From assembly GCF_900129095.1 (NCBI RefSeq), contig NZ_FQVA01000001.1, positions 744,001-808,000 of the forward strand: a stretch of DNA of 64,000 nucleotides. The letters run 5' to 3'. Position numbers and translations under genes: made by a program. Under the pieces are notes generated by a model, which did no database searches, was not told where the DNA came from, and saw only the letters and a list, made by a program, of their open reading frames with translations. Shown in pieces: positions 43,509 to 52,714 of the stretch. The first letter of the stretch is position 1. The number at the start of each line of letters is the position of its first letter. The DNA is from Microbulbifer donghaiensis. Its GTDB lineage: Bacteria; Pseudomonadota; Gammaproteobacteria; Pseudomonadales; Cellvibrionaceae.

Positions 43509-44611
43509 GCGGCGGCCACCCGCTGCAGTTTGTGCGGCACATCATCGGAACCAACCTCGATCAGGTGATCGCCAACGGTACCGCTCTGCCACAACTCGTA
43601 GAAGTCTTCCGCGACGCGGCGGCTCATATCCACTACCTTGTTCCAGTACTTCAGGCGCTCGTCGTTACTGAGCCTGTAGAAGTCGTTGCGATCGGGAATC
43701 TTGCCGTAGGGCAGGCTCGCCACGAATGCGGGCGACGGCGCCACCAGCAGCGTGTTTTGCATGGCACCGCCCTTGACCCAGCGCCAGGACAGGCTCTTGT
43801 CGAACCAGCCGGGCACCATGTAGGGGAAGAAGTGCGGATAGAGCGCCAGCCCTTCCGGGTGCTGGAAGCGCAGGTCGAAGTGGTAATCGGTTATGCCGCC
43901 GTCCCGATAATTGCCCAGCGGCGCTCCCTGTGGGTTCTGCACCCCGGCCATGACGAGCGGTATCGAACCGCTGGCCAGTACCGCATCGCAGACATTTGCC
44001 GGCGACAATTGAGTATTGACCGTGCGCAGGTTGTCGAAGTGAACCGCCGCCCGCTCGCCGGAATGAAACACTACCCTGTCCCAGAAGGCGCTCAGACTGC
44101 GCCGCGTCAGGGCGTTGGCCAGCGCCGAGGCAAACAGGGCCGGCGCCAGCAGCGCGCGCTTTTCACTGGCGAGCGGCCCGCGGCCGCGCACTGTGACGAA
44201 ATGGCTGTGCCAGACCGGGTTCTCCGCCACCTGGCGCGCACCGTCTTCGCCCAGTACGTCCAGCAGGATCTTCTCGCCGGCTGCGGTGATCTCCACCGGA
44301 GTGGGCCTGTCCGAGTCGTAAGACTGATTGATATAGCCGTATTCGAGCCGCTCCAGAGCCCCCAGTGAATCCTGCATCGCATAACACATATTGCGAAAAC
44401 TGCCGATAGAAGACCCCAGAGTCACCACCGGCTCGCGGCGCTCGCGGAAGAACTCCCCCATCAGCACCCGGTCCAGCTGGCTGATCACCAACCACTTAGG
44501 GCCACCGGAAGCGCCGACCAGCGTGGAGAATTGCTCCGGGCGCAGTCCCTCGTCGCGGATGCGGCCGGCCGCGTTGGCGCCGGCCAGTAGAACACAATTG
44601 GTTTTTTTCAC
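43505..44611 (-). CDS. Patatin-like phospholipase family protein
   Basis: 368 aa from a GTG start at 44611 preceded by AGAG. The nucleophile elbow is GSSIG (66-70, Ser68). The glycine-rich oxyanion region is GASGGPKW (33-40), and the dyad aspartate is in RDGGITDYHFD, the DGG motif. No signal peptide is present, so it is cytoplasmic or membrane-associated. The family hydrolyses acyl chains of phospholipids or lysophospholipids. It is the first gene of the operon with a GntR regulator and a DUF6122 membrane protein. Confidence 0.85.
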   Translation of the reverse strand: MKKTNCVLLAGANAAGRIRDEGLRPEQFSTLVGASGGPKWLVISQLDRVLMGEFFRERREPVVTLGSSIGSFRNMCYAMQDSLGALERLEYGYINQSYDSDRPTPVEITAAGEKILLDVLGEDGARQVAENPVWHSHFVTVRGRGPLASEKRALLAPALFASALANALTRRSLSAFWDRVVFHSGERAAVHFDNLRTVNTQLSPANVCDAVLASGSIPLVMAGVQNPQGAPLGNYRDGGITDYHFDLRFQHPEGLALYPHFFPYMVPGWFDKSLSWRWVKGGAMQNTLLVAPSPAFVASLPYGKIPDRNDFYRLSNDERLKYWNKVVDMSRRVAEDFYELWQSGTVGDHLIEVGSDDVPHKLQRVAAA

Positions 44612-44706
44612 TGTTGCTCTCTAAACACTCTCAGGCGAGCACGGAGATCGCCCCTCAAATCGTCACTACCAGGTCAACTCTGTGCTCAACCCGCCGCCGG
44701 CGATCG

Positions 44707-45147
44707 CTACCACTCGCCAGTATTTTCCATCGACGCCCACGGCTCCTGCGGCTCCAGGGGCTCGCCCCGCTGCAGCAATTCGATGGAAATACCGTCCGGG
44801 GAGCGAACAAATGCCATATGGCCATCGCGGGGCGGGCGATTGATGGTGACGCCCTCGTCCATCAGCCGCTGGCAGATTGTATAGATATTATCCACGCGGT
44901 AGGCCAAATGACCAAAATTGCGCCCGCCGCTATAGGTTTCCGGATCCCAGTTGTAGGTCAGTTCCAGGCAGGGCGCCTTGTTTTCACGCGCGCTGTCGGC
45001 ATCACCCGGCGCAGCGAGAAACACCAATGTAAAGCGCCCCTTGTCATAATCGTTGCGACTGATCTGCTGCAGACCCAGTTTTTCGCAATAAAACTTCAAA
45101 GACTCTTCCAGGTCCGCCACGCGAACCATTGTGTGCAGATATTCCAC
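44707..45147 (-). CDS. gloA: Lactoylglutathione lyase (glyoxalase I), VOC family
   Basis: 146 aa from a GTG start at 45147, which has AAGGAG seven bases upstream and begins VEYLHTMVRVADLEESLKFY, the usual GloA opening; a longer in-frame start is rejected. Metal ligands of the VOC fold are His5 in LHTMVRV, the Glu in CLELTYN, His in NFGHLAYRV and Glu in ISIELLQ. Detoxifies methylglyoxal to S-lactoylglutathione. The C-terminus has an extra EPLEPQEPWASMENTGEW tail. Standalone gene. Confidence 0.85.
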   Translation of the reverse strand: MEYLHTMVRVADLEESLKFYCEKLGLQQISRNDYDKGRFTLVFLAAPGDADSARENKAPCLELTYNWDPETYSGGRNFGHLAYRVDNIYTICQRLMDEGVTINRPPRDGHMAFVRSPDGISIELLQRGEPLEPQEPWASMENTGEW

Positions 45148-45218
45148 GCTACTACTCCTTCCTCTGGTCACCATCTACAATCGCGGCACAAATTAATTGA
45201 TTAGCGTTACAGACGCCA

Positions 45219-45481
45219 GTGTCCTGTTACATACTAAATGCGGTTATCAGCGGGCCGCTAAGTAGCCAGGTGCAAGGCGCATTTGCGCAGGCATAGCCGG
45301 CTACGCCAAGTAAATGCAACGCCGCAGATGGCTGCTTAGCGGCCCGCCCGGAGGGAGCTCCCCAAATCGTCCACCGCTGCGTTGCCGCTCTTGAAAAGGG
45401 CGCGCCATTCCCTGCGAGCGGCGCCTAACTGTGAACTATTTGGGGTGCTCTGCTAACCGCATTTAGTATGTAACAGGACAC
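45219..45481. mobile_element. 263-base MITE-like element with perfect 28-base terminal inverted repeats
   Basis: Terminal repeats at 45219-45246 and 45454-45481 are perfect reverse complements starting GTGTCCTGTTACATAC. Inside, 45250-45268 and 45329-45347 form a second 19-base inverted pair with one mismatch. The element encodes nothing and has no recognisable transposase. No clear target duplication is seen. It begins 72 bases before the gloA start and its right end is 10 bases before the next gene, so it may supply promoter sequences. Confidence 0.8.
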
Positions 45482-45491
45482 AAATAACCAA

Positions 45492-46655
45492 ATGTATCAA
45501 AAATACTATCGCCAATTCTTGCAGGCTCCCAGTGGCAGCCCTTCCTCGATGCTGCACATGGCGTGCCACTCCCACCACTACTGGCCGGACATCACCCTGG
45601 ACGCTGTCCAGCAGTACTGGCGCGATTCGGCGCTGCTCGCCGATGACAAGTGGGGTCCAGTCTTCGAAGAAAAGATTCCCGCCTGGCAGGCAGCGGTGGC
45701 CCGCACGCTGAGTTTGCCGGATCCGGAGCGTATTGCTATCGCGCCCAATACTCACGAACTGGTCTATCGCGTAATCAGCGCCTTCGATCTCAATCGCCCG
45801 CTGCGAATCCTCACTACCGATGGGGAATTCTACAGTTTTGCCCGCCAGCTGCAGCGGCTGGAAGAACTGCCGAATATCGAAGTGACGCGTATTGCCAAAG
45901 AGCCCTATGGCACAATGGCCGAGCGATTCGAACAGGAGTTGCAGCGCAATGATTACCAGCTGGCCTACGCCAGCCTGGTCTTCTTTGACTCCGGCGTCGT
46001 GTTTCCAGAACTGCTGCAAATCGCCGAGCGAAAACCTGCGCGCACCGAATTCATCATCGATGGCTACCACGGTTTCTTCGCCCGCCCCATCGACCTTAGC
46101 AGGGTTGCCGGCAAGGTGTTCTTCACCGCCGGTTCCTACAAATATCTGGGCGCCGGCGAGGGCATGTGTTTTATGAGCATCCCCGCCAACTGCGACTTGC
46201 GACCGCTGAACACGGGCTGGTTTGCCGAAATGGCCGAACTCGAAAACCGTGTCGACCGTGTGGGCTTTGGCGACAACTGGCTGCGCTTCGCCGGCGCGAC
46301 CATGGACTACTCGCCCCTCTACAAGGGGTTGGCCATTTTCGAACTCTTCGAGCAGGACGGTATTACCGTGGAGAAAATCCACGACTATGTACTGGCAGCC
46401 CAGCGGCGATTCCTGAACACCATGGATGAAGCCAACCACCCGCTGTTGAACCGGCACAACCTCATCTGTCACGATCTGGACGACGGTCACGGACACTTTT
46501 TCACCTTCGACTGCGGCACCGCGCAGAACGCCGAGAGACTGCAACAGGAACTGAAGTCCAGAGCTGTGCTGAGCGACCGGCGCCAGCAGCTATTGCGTCT
46601 CGGCTTTGCAATCTATCACGGTGAAAATGAAACTTATCGCCAGGTGTTCACCTAA
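45492..46655 (+). CDS. Class V (kynureninase-like) PLP-dependent enzyme, substrate unknown
   Basis: 387 aa. Conserved features are APNTHELVYR (PLP phosphate region), SLVFFDSG, IIDGYHGFFA with Asp190 and His193, and FFTAGSYKYLGAGEG with the Schiff-base lysine 217. A C-terminal small domain closes with SRAVLSDRRQQLLRLGFAIYH, which resembles the kynureninase/aminotransferase V end (the RxxPHxY-like region is only partial). It is not next to tryptophan-degrading genes, so kynureninase activity is not assured. The ATG lies 10 bases beyond the MITE-like element. Confidence 0.75.
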   Translation: MYQKYYRQFLQAPSGSPSSMLHMACHSHHYWPDITLDAVQQYWRDSALLADDKWGPVFEEKIPAWQAAVARTLSLPDPERIAIAPNTHELVYRVISAFDLNRPLRILTTDGEFYSFARQLQRLEELPNIEVTRIAKEPYGTMAERFEQELQRNDYQLAYASLVFFDSGVVFPELLQIAERKPARTEFIIDGYHGFFARPIDLSRVAGKVFFTAGSYKYLGAGEGMCFMSIPANCDLRPLNTGWFAEMAELENRVDRVGFGDNWLRFAGATMDYSPLYKGLAIFELFEQDGITVEKIHDYVLAAQRRFLNTMDEANHPLLNRHNLICHDLDDGHGHFFTFDCGTAQNAERLQQELKSRAVLSDRRQQLLRLGFAIYHGENETYRQVFT

Positions 46656-46765
46656 GAGGTTGGTGAACTGCCCACTCAGCTGCCGTTCAGAAAGCGGCGG
46701 CTAGTATTCCGGCATCGGAGTCAGCGGAATACCCCAGACCCCAAACGACTTATAAGGAAAAAGTC

Positions 46766-47473
46766 ATGAACGTTGTAAAAATTTCGACCATTGCCCTACT
46801 CGCCCTGCTGGCCACCGCCTGCGGCGGCGGCGCCCCCGCTGAACGCGGCACGCTGGTGTCCATCTCCGCCAGTGGCGAGGCCAGCAAGGTGCCAGACACT
46901 GCGAATATCTCCGCCGGCGTCGTGACCGAAGCGGAGGACAGCGAAAAGGCCATGCGCGATAACGCCGAGCAGATGGACAAACTGCTGAAAGCGATCAAGA
47001 AAGCCGGCATCGACGACAAGGACGTACAGACCAGCGGTATCAGCCTGTCCCCCCGCTACGACTATCAGCAGGGGCAGAAACCGCAGATCACCGGCTATAT
47101 GGCGCGCAACACCGTGAACATCAAGGTGCGCGAAATGGAGAAGCTGGGTGACGTGCTGGACGATCTGGCCGCGGCCGGTGCCAACCAGATCCACGGGCCC
47201 AACCTGGAAATCGGCGAACCCGAACCGGTAATGGCAGAGGCGCGCAAACAGGCACTGGCAAAGGCCCAGGCCCGCGCCGAGGACTATGCAAAGTCGCTGG
47301 ACATGAAGGTACGCCGCATCGTCAGCGTTTCGGAGAGTGGCAGCGTCGGCATACCGCGCCCGATGATGCGTGCCGAAATGGCGGCAGCCAAGGACAGCGT
47401 CAGCACGCCAGTCGCACCGGGTGAAACAACCCTGACGGTCAATCTGGACCTGGTTTTTGAACTGGAAGACTGA
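46766..47473 (+). CDS. SIMPL-domain (DUF541) lipoprotein
   Basis: 235 aa. The lipobox LLATAC places the lipidated cysteine at 19; the next residues are Gly, so outer-membrane sorting is possible. The remainder is the SIMPL/DUF541 domain: VSISASGEASKVPDTANISAGVV, KAIKKAGIDDKDVQTSGISLSPRYDY and ARKQALAKAQARAEDYAKSLDMK. The family resembles BP26/YggE periplasmic oligomers, whose function is loosely tied to stress. AAGGA precedes the start. It ends 26 bases before a palindrome. Confidence 0.88.
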   Translation: MNVVKISTIALLALLATACGGGAPAERGTLVSISASGEASKVPDTANISAGVVTEAEDSEKAMRDNAEQMDKLLKAIKKAGIDDKDVQTSGISLSPRYDYQQGQKPQITGYMARNTVNIKVREMEKLGDVLDDLAAAGANQIHGPNLEIGEPEPVMAEARKQALAKAQARAEDYAKSLDMKVRRIVSVSESGSVGIPRPMMRAEMAAAKDSVSTPVAPGETTLTVNLDLVFELED

Positions 47474-47499
47474 TGGACCATTTCCAAGAAAAATACAAA

Positions 47500-47728
47500 G
47501 GGCCCGCATGCGGGCCCTCAGTTTACTGACAAAGTTATGCAGTCAAAATTTAAGGCAAAGTGCTAGGACGAGCATTTCGAACCGTCGGCGACAGGACGTC
47601 GCCGACGGAGCTTACAGGGATGTATTCACAGCGTTTCGAAATGCTCGTCCTAGTGCTTGGCCGCCACCGCACCAGCTCAGAACAGAATGCGGGGTTTATC
47701 AACAGTCTGAGGGCCCGCATGCGGGCCC
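47500..47728. repeat. Nested palindromic element between convergent genes
   Basis: The self-complementary 18-mer GGGCCCGCATGCGGGCCC occurs at 47500-47517 and 47711-47728, each flanked by TCAG or CTGA as a mirrored pair. Inside, 47563-47581 and 47635-47653 form a perfect 19-base inverted repeat, and within that CCGTCGGCGAC (47582-47592) pairs with GTCGCCGACGG (47598-47608) around AGGAC. The right 18-mer followed by TTTTTT works as an intrinsic terminator on the plus strand. The core looks like a REP/BIME-type dispersed repeat. Confidence 0.8.
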
Positions 47729-47744
47729 TTTTTTACTGCGCGTA

Positions 47745-49067
47745 TTATTGCGGCCGCTTGAAGACCTTGCCGTCCTTCATCACAAACTGAACCCGCTGCA
47801 ACTCCGAAATATCCTCGAGCGGGTTGCCGGCTACGGCGATGATGTCCGCTTTCTTGCCCTCGGCAATACTGCCCAGTTCATCCTGCATCTTCAGCAGGCG
47901 TGCTGCATTCCAGGTCGCGCTGCGAATCGCGTCGGAAGGCGTCATGCCGCCCTGTACCATCAGTACAAATTCCCGCGCGTTGTCGCCGTGACGGCTCACG
48001 CCGGTGTCGGTACCGAAGGCAATATTCACTCCGCGCTTGTAGGCATTGGCAAAGGTCTGCTGGATCAGTGGGCCGATGGTAGCCGCCTTGCTGCGCACCA
48101 TATCCGGGAAGAAACCTTCCACCGCAGATTTCTGGGTGACCCACTCGCCGGCCATCAGCGTCGGCACATACCAGGTGTTGTTGCGCTTCATCAGCTCCAT
48201 GGTTTCACCATCCATGTAGGTACCGTGCTCGACGGAATCCACACCGGCGCGGATAGCGCGCTCCATGCCCTCTTTACCGTGGGCGTGGACCGCTACAGTG
48301 AAGCCGTAATCCTTTGCCGTGGCGACGATCGCTTCCAGCTCGTCTTTCATGAACTGCGGATTCTGGCCGCTCTTGGCCACGCTCAGCACGCCGCCGGTGG
48401 CGGTGATCTTGATCAGGTCCGCACCGTCCTTGTAGCGCTGCCGCACCGCCTGGCGCGCACTTGCCGGCCCATTGACCACGCCTTCGGCGGCACCGGGGCT
48501 GCCCATCAGGTCGTGGCGGTAACCGTTAGTGGGGTCGGCATGCCCGCCGGTGGTGGCGATGGACTTTCCCGCAGTGAAGACCCGCGGTCCCTCGACGGTG
48601 CCGGCCTCGATGGCATTGCGCAGGCTGATGGTCACATTGTCACTGTCACCGAGATCCCGCACCGTGGTAAACCCGGCCCGCAGGGTGCGGCGCGCGGTAT
48701 CCACGCCGCGCAGGGTGTAGTCGGCGGGATTCCAGGTAAAGGTCTCGGTATAGGTGCGCGGGCCAAATTCGTAGGTCAGGTGGGTGTGCATGTCCATCAG
48801 TCCCGGCAGCACGGTGTAGTTGCGCAGATCCAGCAGCTTTTCCCGGTCCCGCTTGGCAAACCCCTTCTGCACCGACTCTATACGGCCATCGACCACGTGA
48901 ATTGTACGATTCTCGAGCAACTTGCCACTTTCACTATCGAACATCTTGCCGGCATAAATGGCTGTGGCTTCGGCCAGCGCCTGTACGGAAGCGAGCCCCG
49001 CACAGACCGCCAGCAGCCCCGCTGCAGCGCGATTGAGGAAGTTGCCCCGATTGGCATTTGTTGTCAT
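47745..49067 (-). CDS. Exported amidohydrolase, prolidase-like dipeptidase
   Basis: 440 aa; ATG at 49067 with GGGGTGGGA. The signal peptide (residues 1-31) ends near VQALA. Metal residues are His94/His96 in MDMHTHL, the bridging lysine in [27 protein letters not shown] and FGTDTG. This is the Xaa-Pro/Xaa-Arg dipeptidase branch of the amidohydrolase superfamily. C-terminal residues [19 protein letters not shown] are typical. A periplasmic peptidase role is inferred. Its transcript ends at the nested palindromic element. Confidence 0.85.
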   Translation of the reverse strand: MTTNANRGNFLNRAAAGLLAVCAGLASVQALAEATAIYAGKMFDSESGKLLENRTIHVVDGRIESVQKGFAKRDREKLLDLRNYTVLPGLMDMHTHLTYEFGPRTYTETFTWNPADYTLRGVDTARRTLRAGFTTVRDLGDSDNVTISLRNAIEAGTVEGPRVFTAGKSIATTGGHADPTNGYRHDLMGSPGAAEGVVNGPASARQAVRQRYKDGADLIKITATGGVLSVAKSGQNPQFMKDELEAIVATAKDYGFTVAVHAHGKEGMERAIRAGVDSVEHGTYMDGETMELMKRNNTWYVPTLMAGEWVTQKSAVEGFFPDMVRSKAATIGPLIQQTFANAYKRGVNIAFGTDTGVSRHGDNAREFVLMVQGGMTPSDAIRSATWNAARLLKMQDELGSIAEGKKADIIAVAGNPLEDISELQRVQFVMKDGKVFKRPQ

Positions 49068-49175
49068 TGTCCCACCCCTGAATTCCAACATAGAGTCAAT
49101 TCGTTTTTATAAGAAACGGCACAATCTACCGCAATCGCCCCCCAACCCCAAGGGAAGAGTCGAGAGGAAGCCCCG

Positions 49176-49787
49176 ATGAAGATCTACGAATACGCCAGCG
49201 CCCCCAACTGCCGCCGGGTGCGTATGTTTTTGGCCGAAAAAGGCGTGGCAATGGACTACGTGCAAGTGGACATCGCCAAAGGCGAAAACCTGACAGCGGA
49301 ATTCCGCACCAAGGATGTGAATGCAAAGGTGCCGGTACTGGCACTGGAGGATGGCAGCCATATCGCTGAATCCGTGGCCATCCAGCGCTATATTGAAGAG
49401 CTGCACCCGGAGCCGCCGCTATTCGGCCGCGACGCAAAGGAAAAAGCACTGGTGGAAATGTGGAACCGCCGCGCCGACTTCAACATGATGTCCAACGTCG
49501 GCATGTGCTTCCAGCACACCTCCGGCTTTTTCAGCGACCGCATGAATGTCTTCCCGGAGTTTGGCGAAGACGCCGGCAAGAAAGCGTTGAAGTTCTTCGA
49601 TGTCCTTGACCAGCACCTGTCCGATCACGAGTTTCTCGCAGGCGACTATTTCTCCGTCGCCGATATCGGCATGCTGTGCTCGATGGACTTCGGCAAGGTG
49701 GTAAACCTGCGCCCGGACGCCGAAGAGCACCCGCACCTGACCCGCTGGCGCAAGCAGCTCAGCGCGCGCCCCAGCGCCAAGGCCTGA
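49176..49787 (+). CDS. Glutathione S-transferase
   Basis: 203 aa. The thioredoxin-like N-terminal domain (1-75) begins MKIYEYASAPNCRRVRMFLAEK and has the glutathione-binding KVPVLALEDGSHIAESVAIQRYI (cis-Pro at VP, then ES). The all-helical C-terminal domain has the hydrophobic staple AGDYFSVADIGML. It joins glutathione to electrophiles; the substrate cannot be inferred. It ends in a GC-rich hairpin at 49803-49821 shared with the convergent mscS gene. Confidence 0.9.
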   Translation: MKIYEYASAPNCRRVRMFLAEKGVAMDYVQVDIAKGENLTAEFRTKDVNAKVPVLALEDGSHIAESVAIQRYIEELHPEPPLFGRDAKEKALVEMWNRRADFNMMSNVGMCFQHTSGFFSDRMNVFPEFGEDAGKKALKFFDVLDQHLSDHEFLAGDYFSVADIGMLCSMDFGKVVNLRPDAEEHPHLTRWRKQLSARPSAKA

Positions 49788-49802
49788 CGACGCCACTTCG
49801 TT

Positions 49803-49821
49803 GCGGGGCGCCCTGCCCCGC
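49803..49821. terminator. GC-rich hairpin between convergent genes
   Basis: GCGGGGC-GCCCT-GCCCCGC. A short strong stem without a U-tract, between the ends of the glutathione S-transferase and mscS genes. Confidence 0.5.
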
Positions 49822-49843
49822 TGTCACGAGAACTCCTCGGCGG

Positions 49844-51175
49844 CTAGGACTGGAGCTCAGGGGTTCGACGCTTTTCCGCGACACTGACCAGCCGCACATC
49901 CCTTTGCGGGAAGGGAATCTCGACACCGTGCTTCTGCAGTGTTTCGAGGATGATGAGCAGCAGGTCCCCGCCCACGCGGTTGCGACCATCGTCGATACCC
50001 TGCATCCAGAATTCGACAAACATGTTCACACCGTTGTCACCAAAGCTGTCGATCTCACAATCGGGCCGCTCCTCAATGGGGTAATCCTCACCACTCAGCA
50101 CCTGGGGATGGCTCGCGACAGCTTCCTTGATAATCTCCACCACGGCGCGCACGTCGGTGCTGTAGCTGACAGAGAAATCGACGCGGTAACGCTGCTTCTC
50201 GTTCTTATGTGTCCAGTTGGTGAACGTGTTGGAGATAAATTTCTCATTGGGCACCACGATGTCCTTGCCATCGAAGGTCTCGAGCGTGGTGGAGCGCATG
50301 TTGAGCTCGGTCACCACGCCGCACTTGCCATCCTCCAATTCTATATAGTCCCCCACCGAGACCGAACGGTCCATCAGGATGATGATGCCGGAGATAAAAT
50401 TAGAGGCTATGGCCTGCAATCCGAAGCCTATTCCGACACCCACCGCACCGCCAAACACAGCCAGGGCTGTGAGGTTGATACCCATCAACTGCAACATCAG
50501 CATGGCGACGATAAAAAACAGCATCACCTCGAATAGCTTCGCCAGCACCTCCTTGGTGCGGATATCCAGTGTTTCCTGCTTGCGGATAATCGTCTGGCCC
50601 GTTGAGTTAGACACGCGCCCCAGCCAGAAAAGCAGTGAACCGAAAATCAGGGTTCGAACGATGCCGTAGACAGAAAGCTTGATATTTCCCAATTGGATCG
50701 ACATTCCGTCGAGCACCGCAACGATATTGTCGAGCACTCCGACAGCGTGGAGGAAAATAATCGGCATACCGACCCAGCGAAACAGCTTCGCCACCAGCTC
50801 GTTGGCAATAACCAGCCGCACAAACGAGTTGAACAACAGGATGATCGCAATGGCCACGGCTACCCGCATGACCAGGCCATCGCCGAGCAGTGCCGGCGCG
50901 AACGCCAGCGAAAGCTGTAGCAGCAGGATGGCGGTCAAGGGGAAAAGTAGCCGACCGCAGCGGAAGACCAGATGGCGAAGGGGCGTAATTTCCGGCTCGG
51001 CGGGAGGCTCGCAGAGCACCGGCACGTAGCGGCAAACCCGGGCTGACAGCACATAGGCCAAACAGTAAACCAGCGCGATCAAACCCAGCTGGCTATAGAA
51101 TTCCACCCCGGACGCCGACGCCAGGGCCCTATCCGAAGCCGCATTCAATTCTGCAAGCAGGTTCTCGGTCGTCAT
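49844..51175 (-). CDS. Mechanosensitive channel, MscS family
   Basis: 443 aa from ATG at 51175 (an in-frame GTG three codons upstream is possible). About five N-terminal membrane segments are followed by the pore helix region: LTALAVFGGAVGVGIGFGLQAIASNFISGIII, which has the Gly/Ala packing of TM3. The beta domain carries DRSVSVGDYIELEDGKCGVVTELNMRSTTLETFDGKDIVVPNEKFI, a strong MscS signature, then the alpha/beta domain. It releases solutes on hypoosmotic shock. The rimK-type gene lies 74 bases upstream on the same strand. Confidence 0.93.
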   Translation of the reverse strand: MTTENLLAELNAASDRALASASGVEFYSQLGLIALVYCLAYVLSARVCRYVPVLCEPPAEPEITPLRHLVFRCGRLLFPLTAILLLQLSLAFAPALLGDGLVMRVAVAIAIILLFNSFVRLVIANELVAKLFRWVGMPIIFLHAVGVLDNIVAVLDGMSIQLGNIKLSVYGIVRTLIFGSLLFWLGRVSNSTGQTIIRKQETLDIRTKEVLAKLFEVMLFFIVAMLMLQLMGINLTALAVFGGAVGVGIGFGLQAIASNFISGIIILMDRSVSVGDYIELEDGKCGVVTELNMRSTTLETFDGKDIVVPNEKFISNTFTNWTHKNEKQRYRVDFSVSYSTDVRAVVEIIKEAVASHPQVLSGEDYPIEERPDCEIDSFGDNGVNMFVEFWMQGIDDGRNRVGGDLLLIILETLQKHGVEIPFPQRDVRLVSVAEKRRTPELQS

Positions 51176-51249
51176 ATTCGCCACCGGCTGTCAGGGCCTC
51201 GTTACGACCGCCGGGTTCGTCGGCGGCGGCATGGACGATAGTGCAAGTT

Positions 51250-52464
51250 TCACTCGACAGTCTCCAGGCCCTGCGGATTCACCGCATCCGCCGGCAGGTT
51301 GCCAATATCCGGCTGGCGACGGCGCCGGGTCTTCGCCGGCACCATGCCGCGCATGGCCTCGAGTTTGCCGAAGCACAATAATTTGTCATTGGGCTCCAGT
51401 ATGCGTTGTGGTTTCGGATTGGGAATTACCTTGGCGCCGCGATAAAGCGTCAGGACGTTGATATCATGTTCATCCGCCCGAATCTCAGCAATGGTGCGGC
51501 CCACGAACTTAGATCCTTCGGGAACATAAACTTCGGTGACACCGTAGCCTTTACTCACAGTAAGCCGCTGACGCACGTCGATCTCCGGGAAGTCCACCTG
51601 GGCGGCGATATACTCGATCACCGCACCTGCCACATCCAGACCAGTACAGGTTTCTATACCCTCGAGCCCAGGCGACGAGTTCACCTCCATGATCTGCGGA
51701 CCAGATTTGCCCTCCAGCATATCCACACCGGCCACGCGCAACCCCATTATTTGTGTGGCACGCACCGCGGTATCGATGTATTCCTGCGGAAGATCCACCG
51801 GCTCGGCGATACCACCGCGGTGCACATTACTGCGAAATTCCTGTCCCTGGGCGACTCGGCGCATCGCAGCCACCACGCGATCGCCGACGACAAAGGCGCG
51901 AATATCTCTGCCCTTGCTCTCGGCAACAAATTTCTGAATCAGCACATTCTGCTTCTGGCTTTGCAGCAACTCGATAATCGCCTCGGCCTGCTTGACCGTC
52001 TCCGCCAGCAATACCCCTATGCCCTGGGTCCCTTCGATTAGCTTGATCACCACCGGCGCGCCCCCGACCCGCTCGATAGCGGGCAACACATCTTTCTTGT
52101 TATGCACGAACGTCGTGCGGGGAATGCCAATATGGTGGCGGCTCAGCAGCTGCAGGCTGCGCAGTTTGTCGCGGGAATTGTTGATACCGTGTGCGGTGTT
52201 TGCGCAGAACACATCCATTTCCTGAAACTGCCTGACGACTGCAGTTCCGTAGTACGTAATAGAGGCGCCGATTCGCGGTAATACGGCATCGAAGTCTTCG
52301 ATCTGTTTCTGGCGGTAATACAGGTCCGGCGCAGCGCGCTGGAGATCGATTGCGAACTTGATCGTATCCAGCACCTGCACATCGTGACCACGACTTTGCG
52401 CAGCCTCCTGCAGTCGCAGTGTGCTGTAGCATTTGGGCGAACGGGAGAGAACGGCAAGTTTCAT
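51250..52464 (-). CDS. RimK-family ATP-grasp ligase fused to a C-terminal RCK_C (TrkA-C) domain
   Basis: 404 aa. Residues 1-300 are RimK-like: LAVLSRSPKCYSTLRL, NNSRDKLRSLQLL, VVIKLIEGTQGIGVLL (ATP-grasp loop), GRDIRAFVVGDRVVAAM and IMEVNSSPGLEGIE. RimK adds glutamates to ribosomal protein S6 or makes related poly-amino acids. Ordinary RimK ends near residue 300. Here about 305-375 is an RCK_C module (VTEVYVPEGSKFVGRTIAEI, INVLTLYRG, LEPNDKLLCFGKLEAM), usually a small-ligand sensor in potassium channels and transporters. Next to mscS, an osmotic or nucleotide-signal input is inferred. Confidence 0.88.
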   Translation of the reverse strand: MKLAVLSRSPKCYSTLRLQEAAQSRGHDVQVLDTIKFAIDLQRAAPDLYYRQKQIEDFDAVLPRIGASITYYGTAVVRQFQEMDVFCANTAHGINNSRDKLRSLQLLSRHHIGIPRTTFVHNKKDVLPAIERVGGAPVVIKLIEGTQGIGVLLAETVKQAEAIIELLQSQKQNVLIQKFVAESKGRDIRAFVVGDRVVAAMRRVAQGQEFRSNVHRGGIAEPVDLPQEYIDTAVRATQIMGLRVAGVDMLEGKSGPQIMEVNSSPGLEGIETCTGLDVAGAVIEYIAAQVDFPEIDVRQRLTVSKGYGVTEVYVPEGSKFVGRTIAEIRADEHDINVLTLYRGAKVIPNPKPQRILEPNDKLLCFGKLEAMRGMVPAKTRRRRQPDIGNLPADAVNPQGLETVE

Positions 52465-52714
52465 TGTGGTTACCTTTCCTTATGTATTCTGGCGGCGCAC
52501 CGGCTGTAATTTTCGCGTCGATGGCGGCGGGACCGGCGCGAAAACCTCAATTTTTGTATTTGTGTTCGGTGTCCACCCGCACGAACGCAGTTGCACACTG
52601 CTACACGGGTGACAGCGGCAACACCCAGCCTAGTAGAAAGCGAAAAAAGTGCCAGTTTTAACTCCGGCAGGCATGGAGCGCGCCCCCTCGCGCGCTCACC
52701 CGAGGGGCGTCCGC

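Noticed and set aside
45219-45481. Site-specific phage or integron attachment site
   Set aside because: No integrase, no tRNA end and symmetrical termini, which fit a MITE better.
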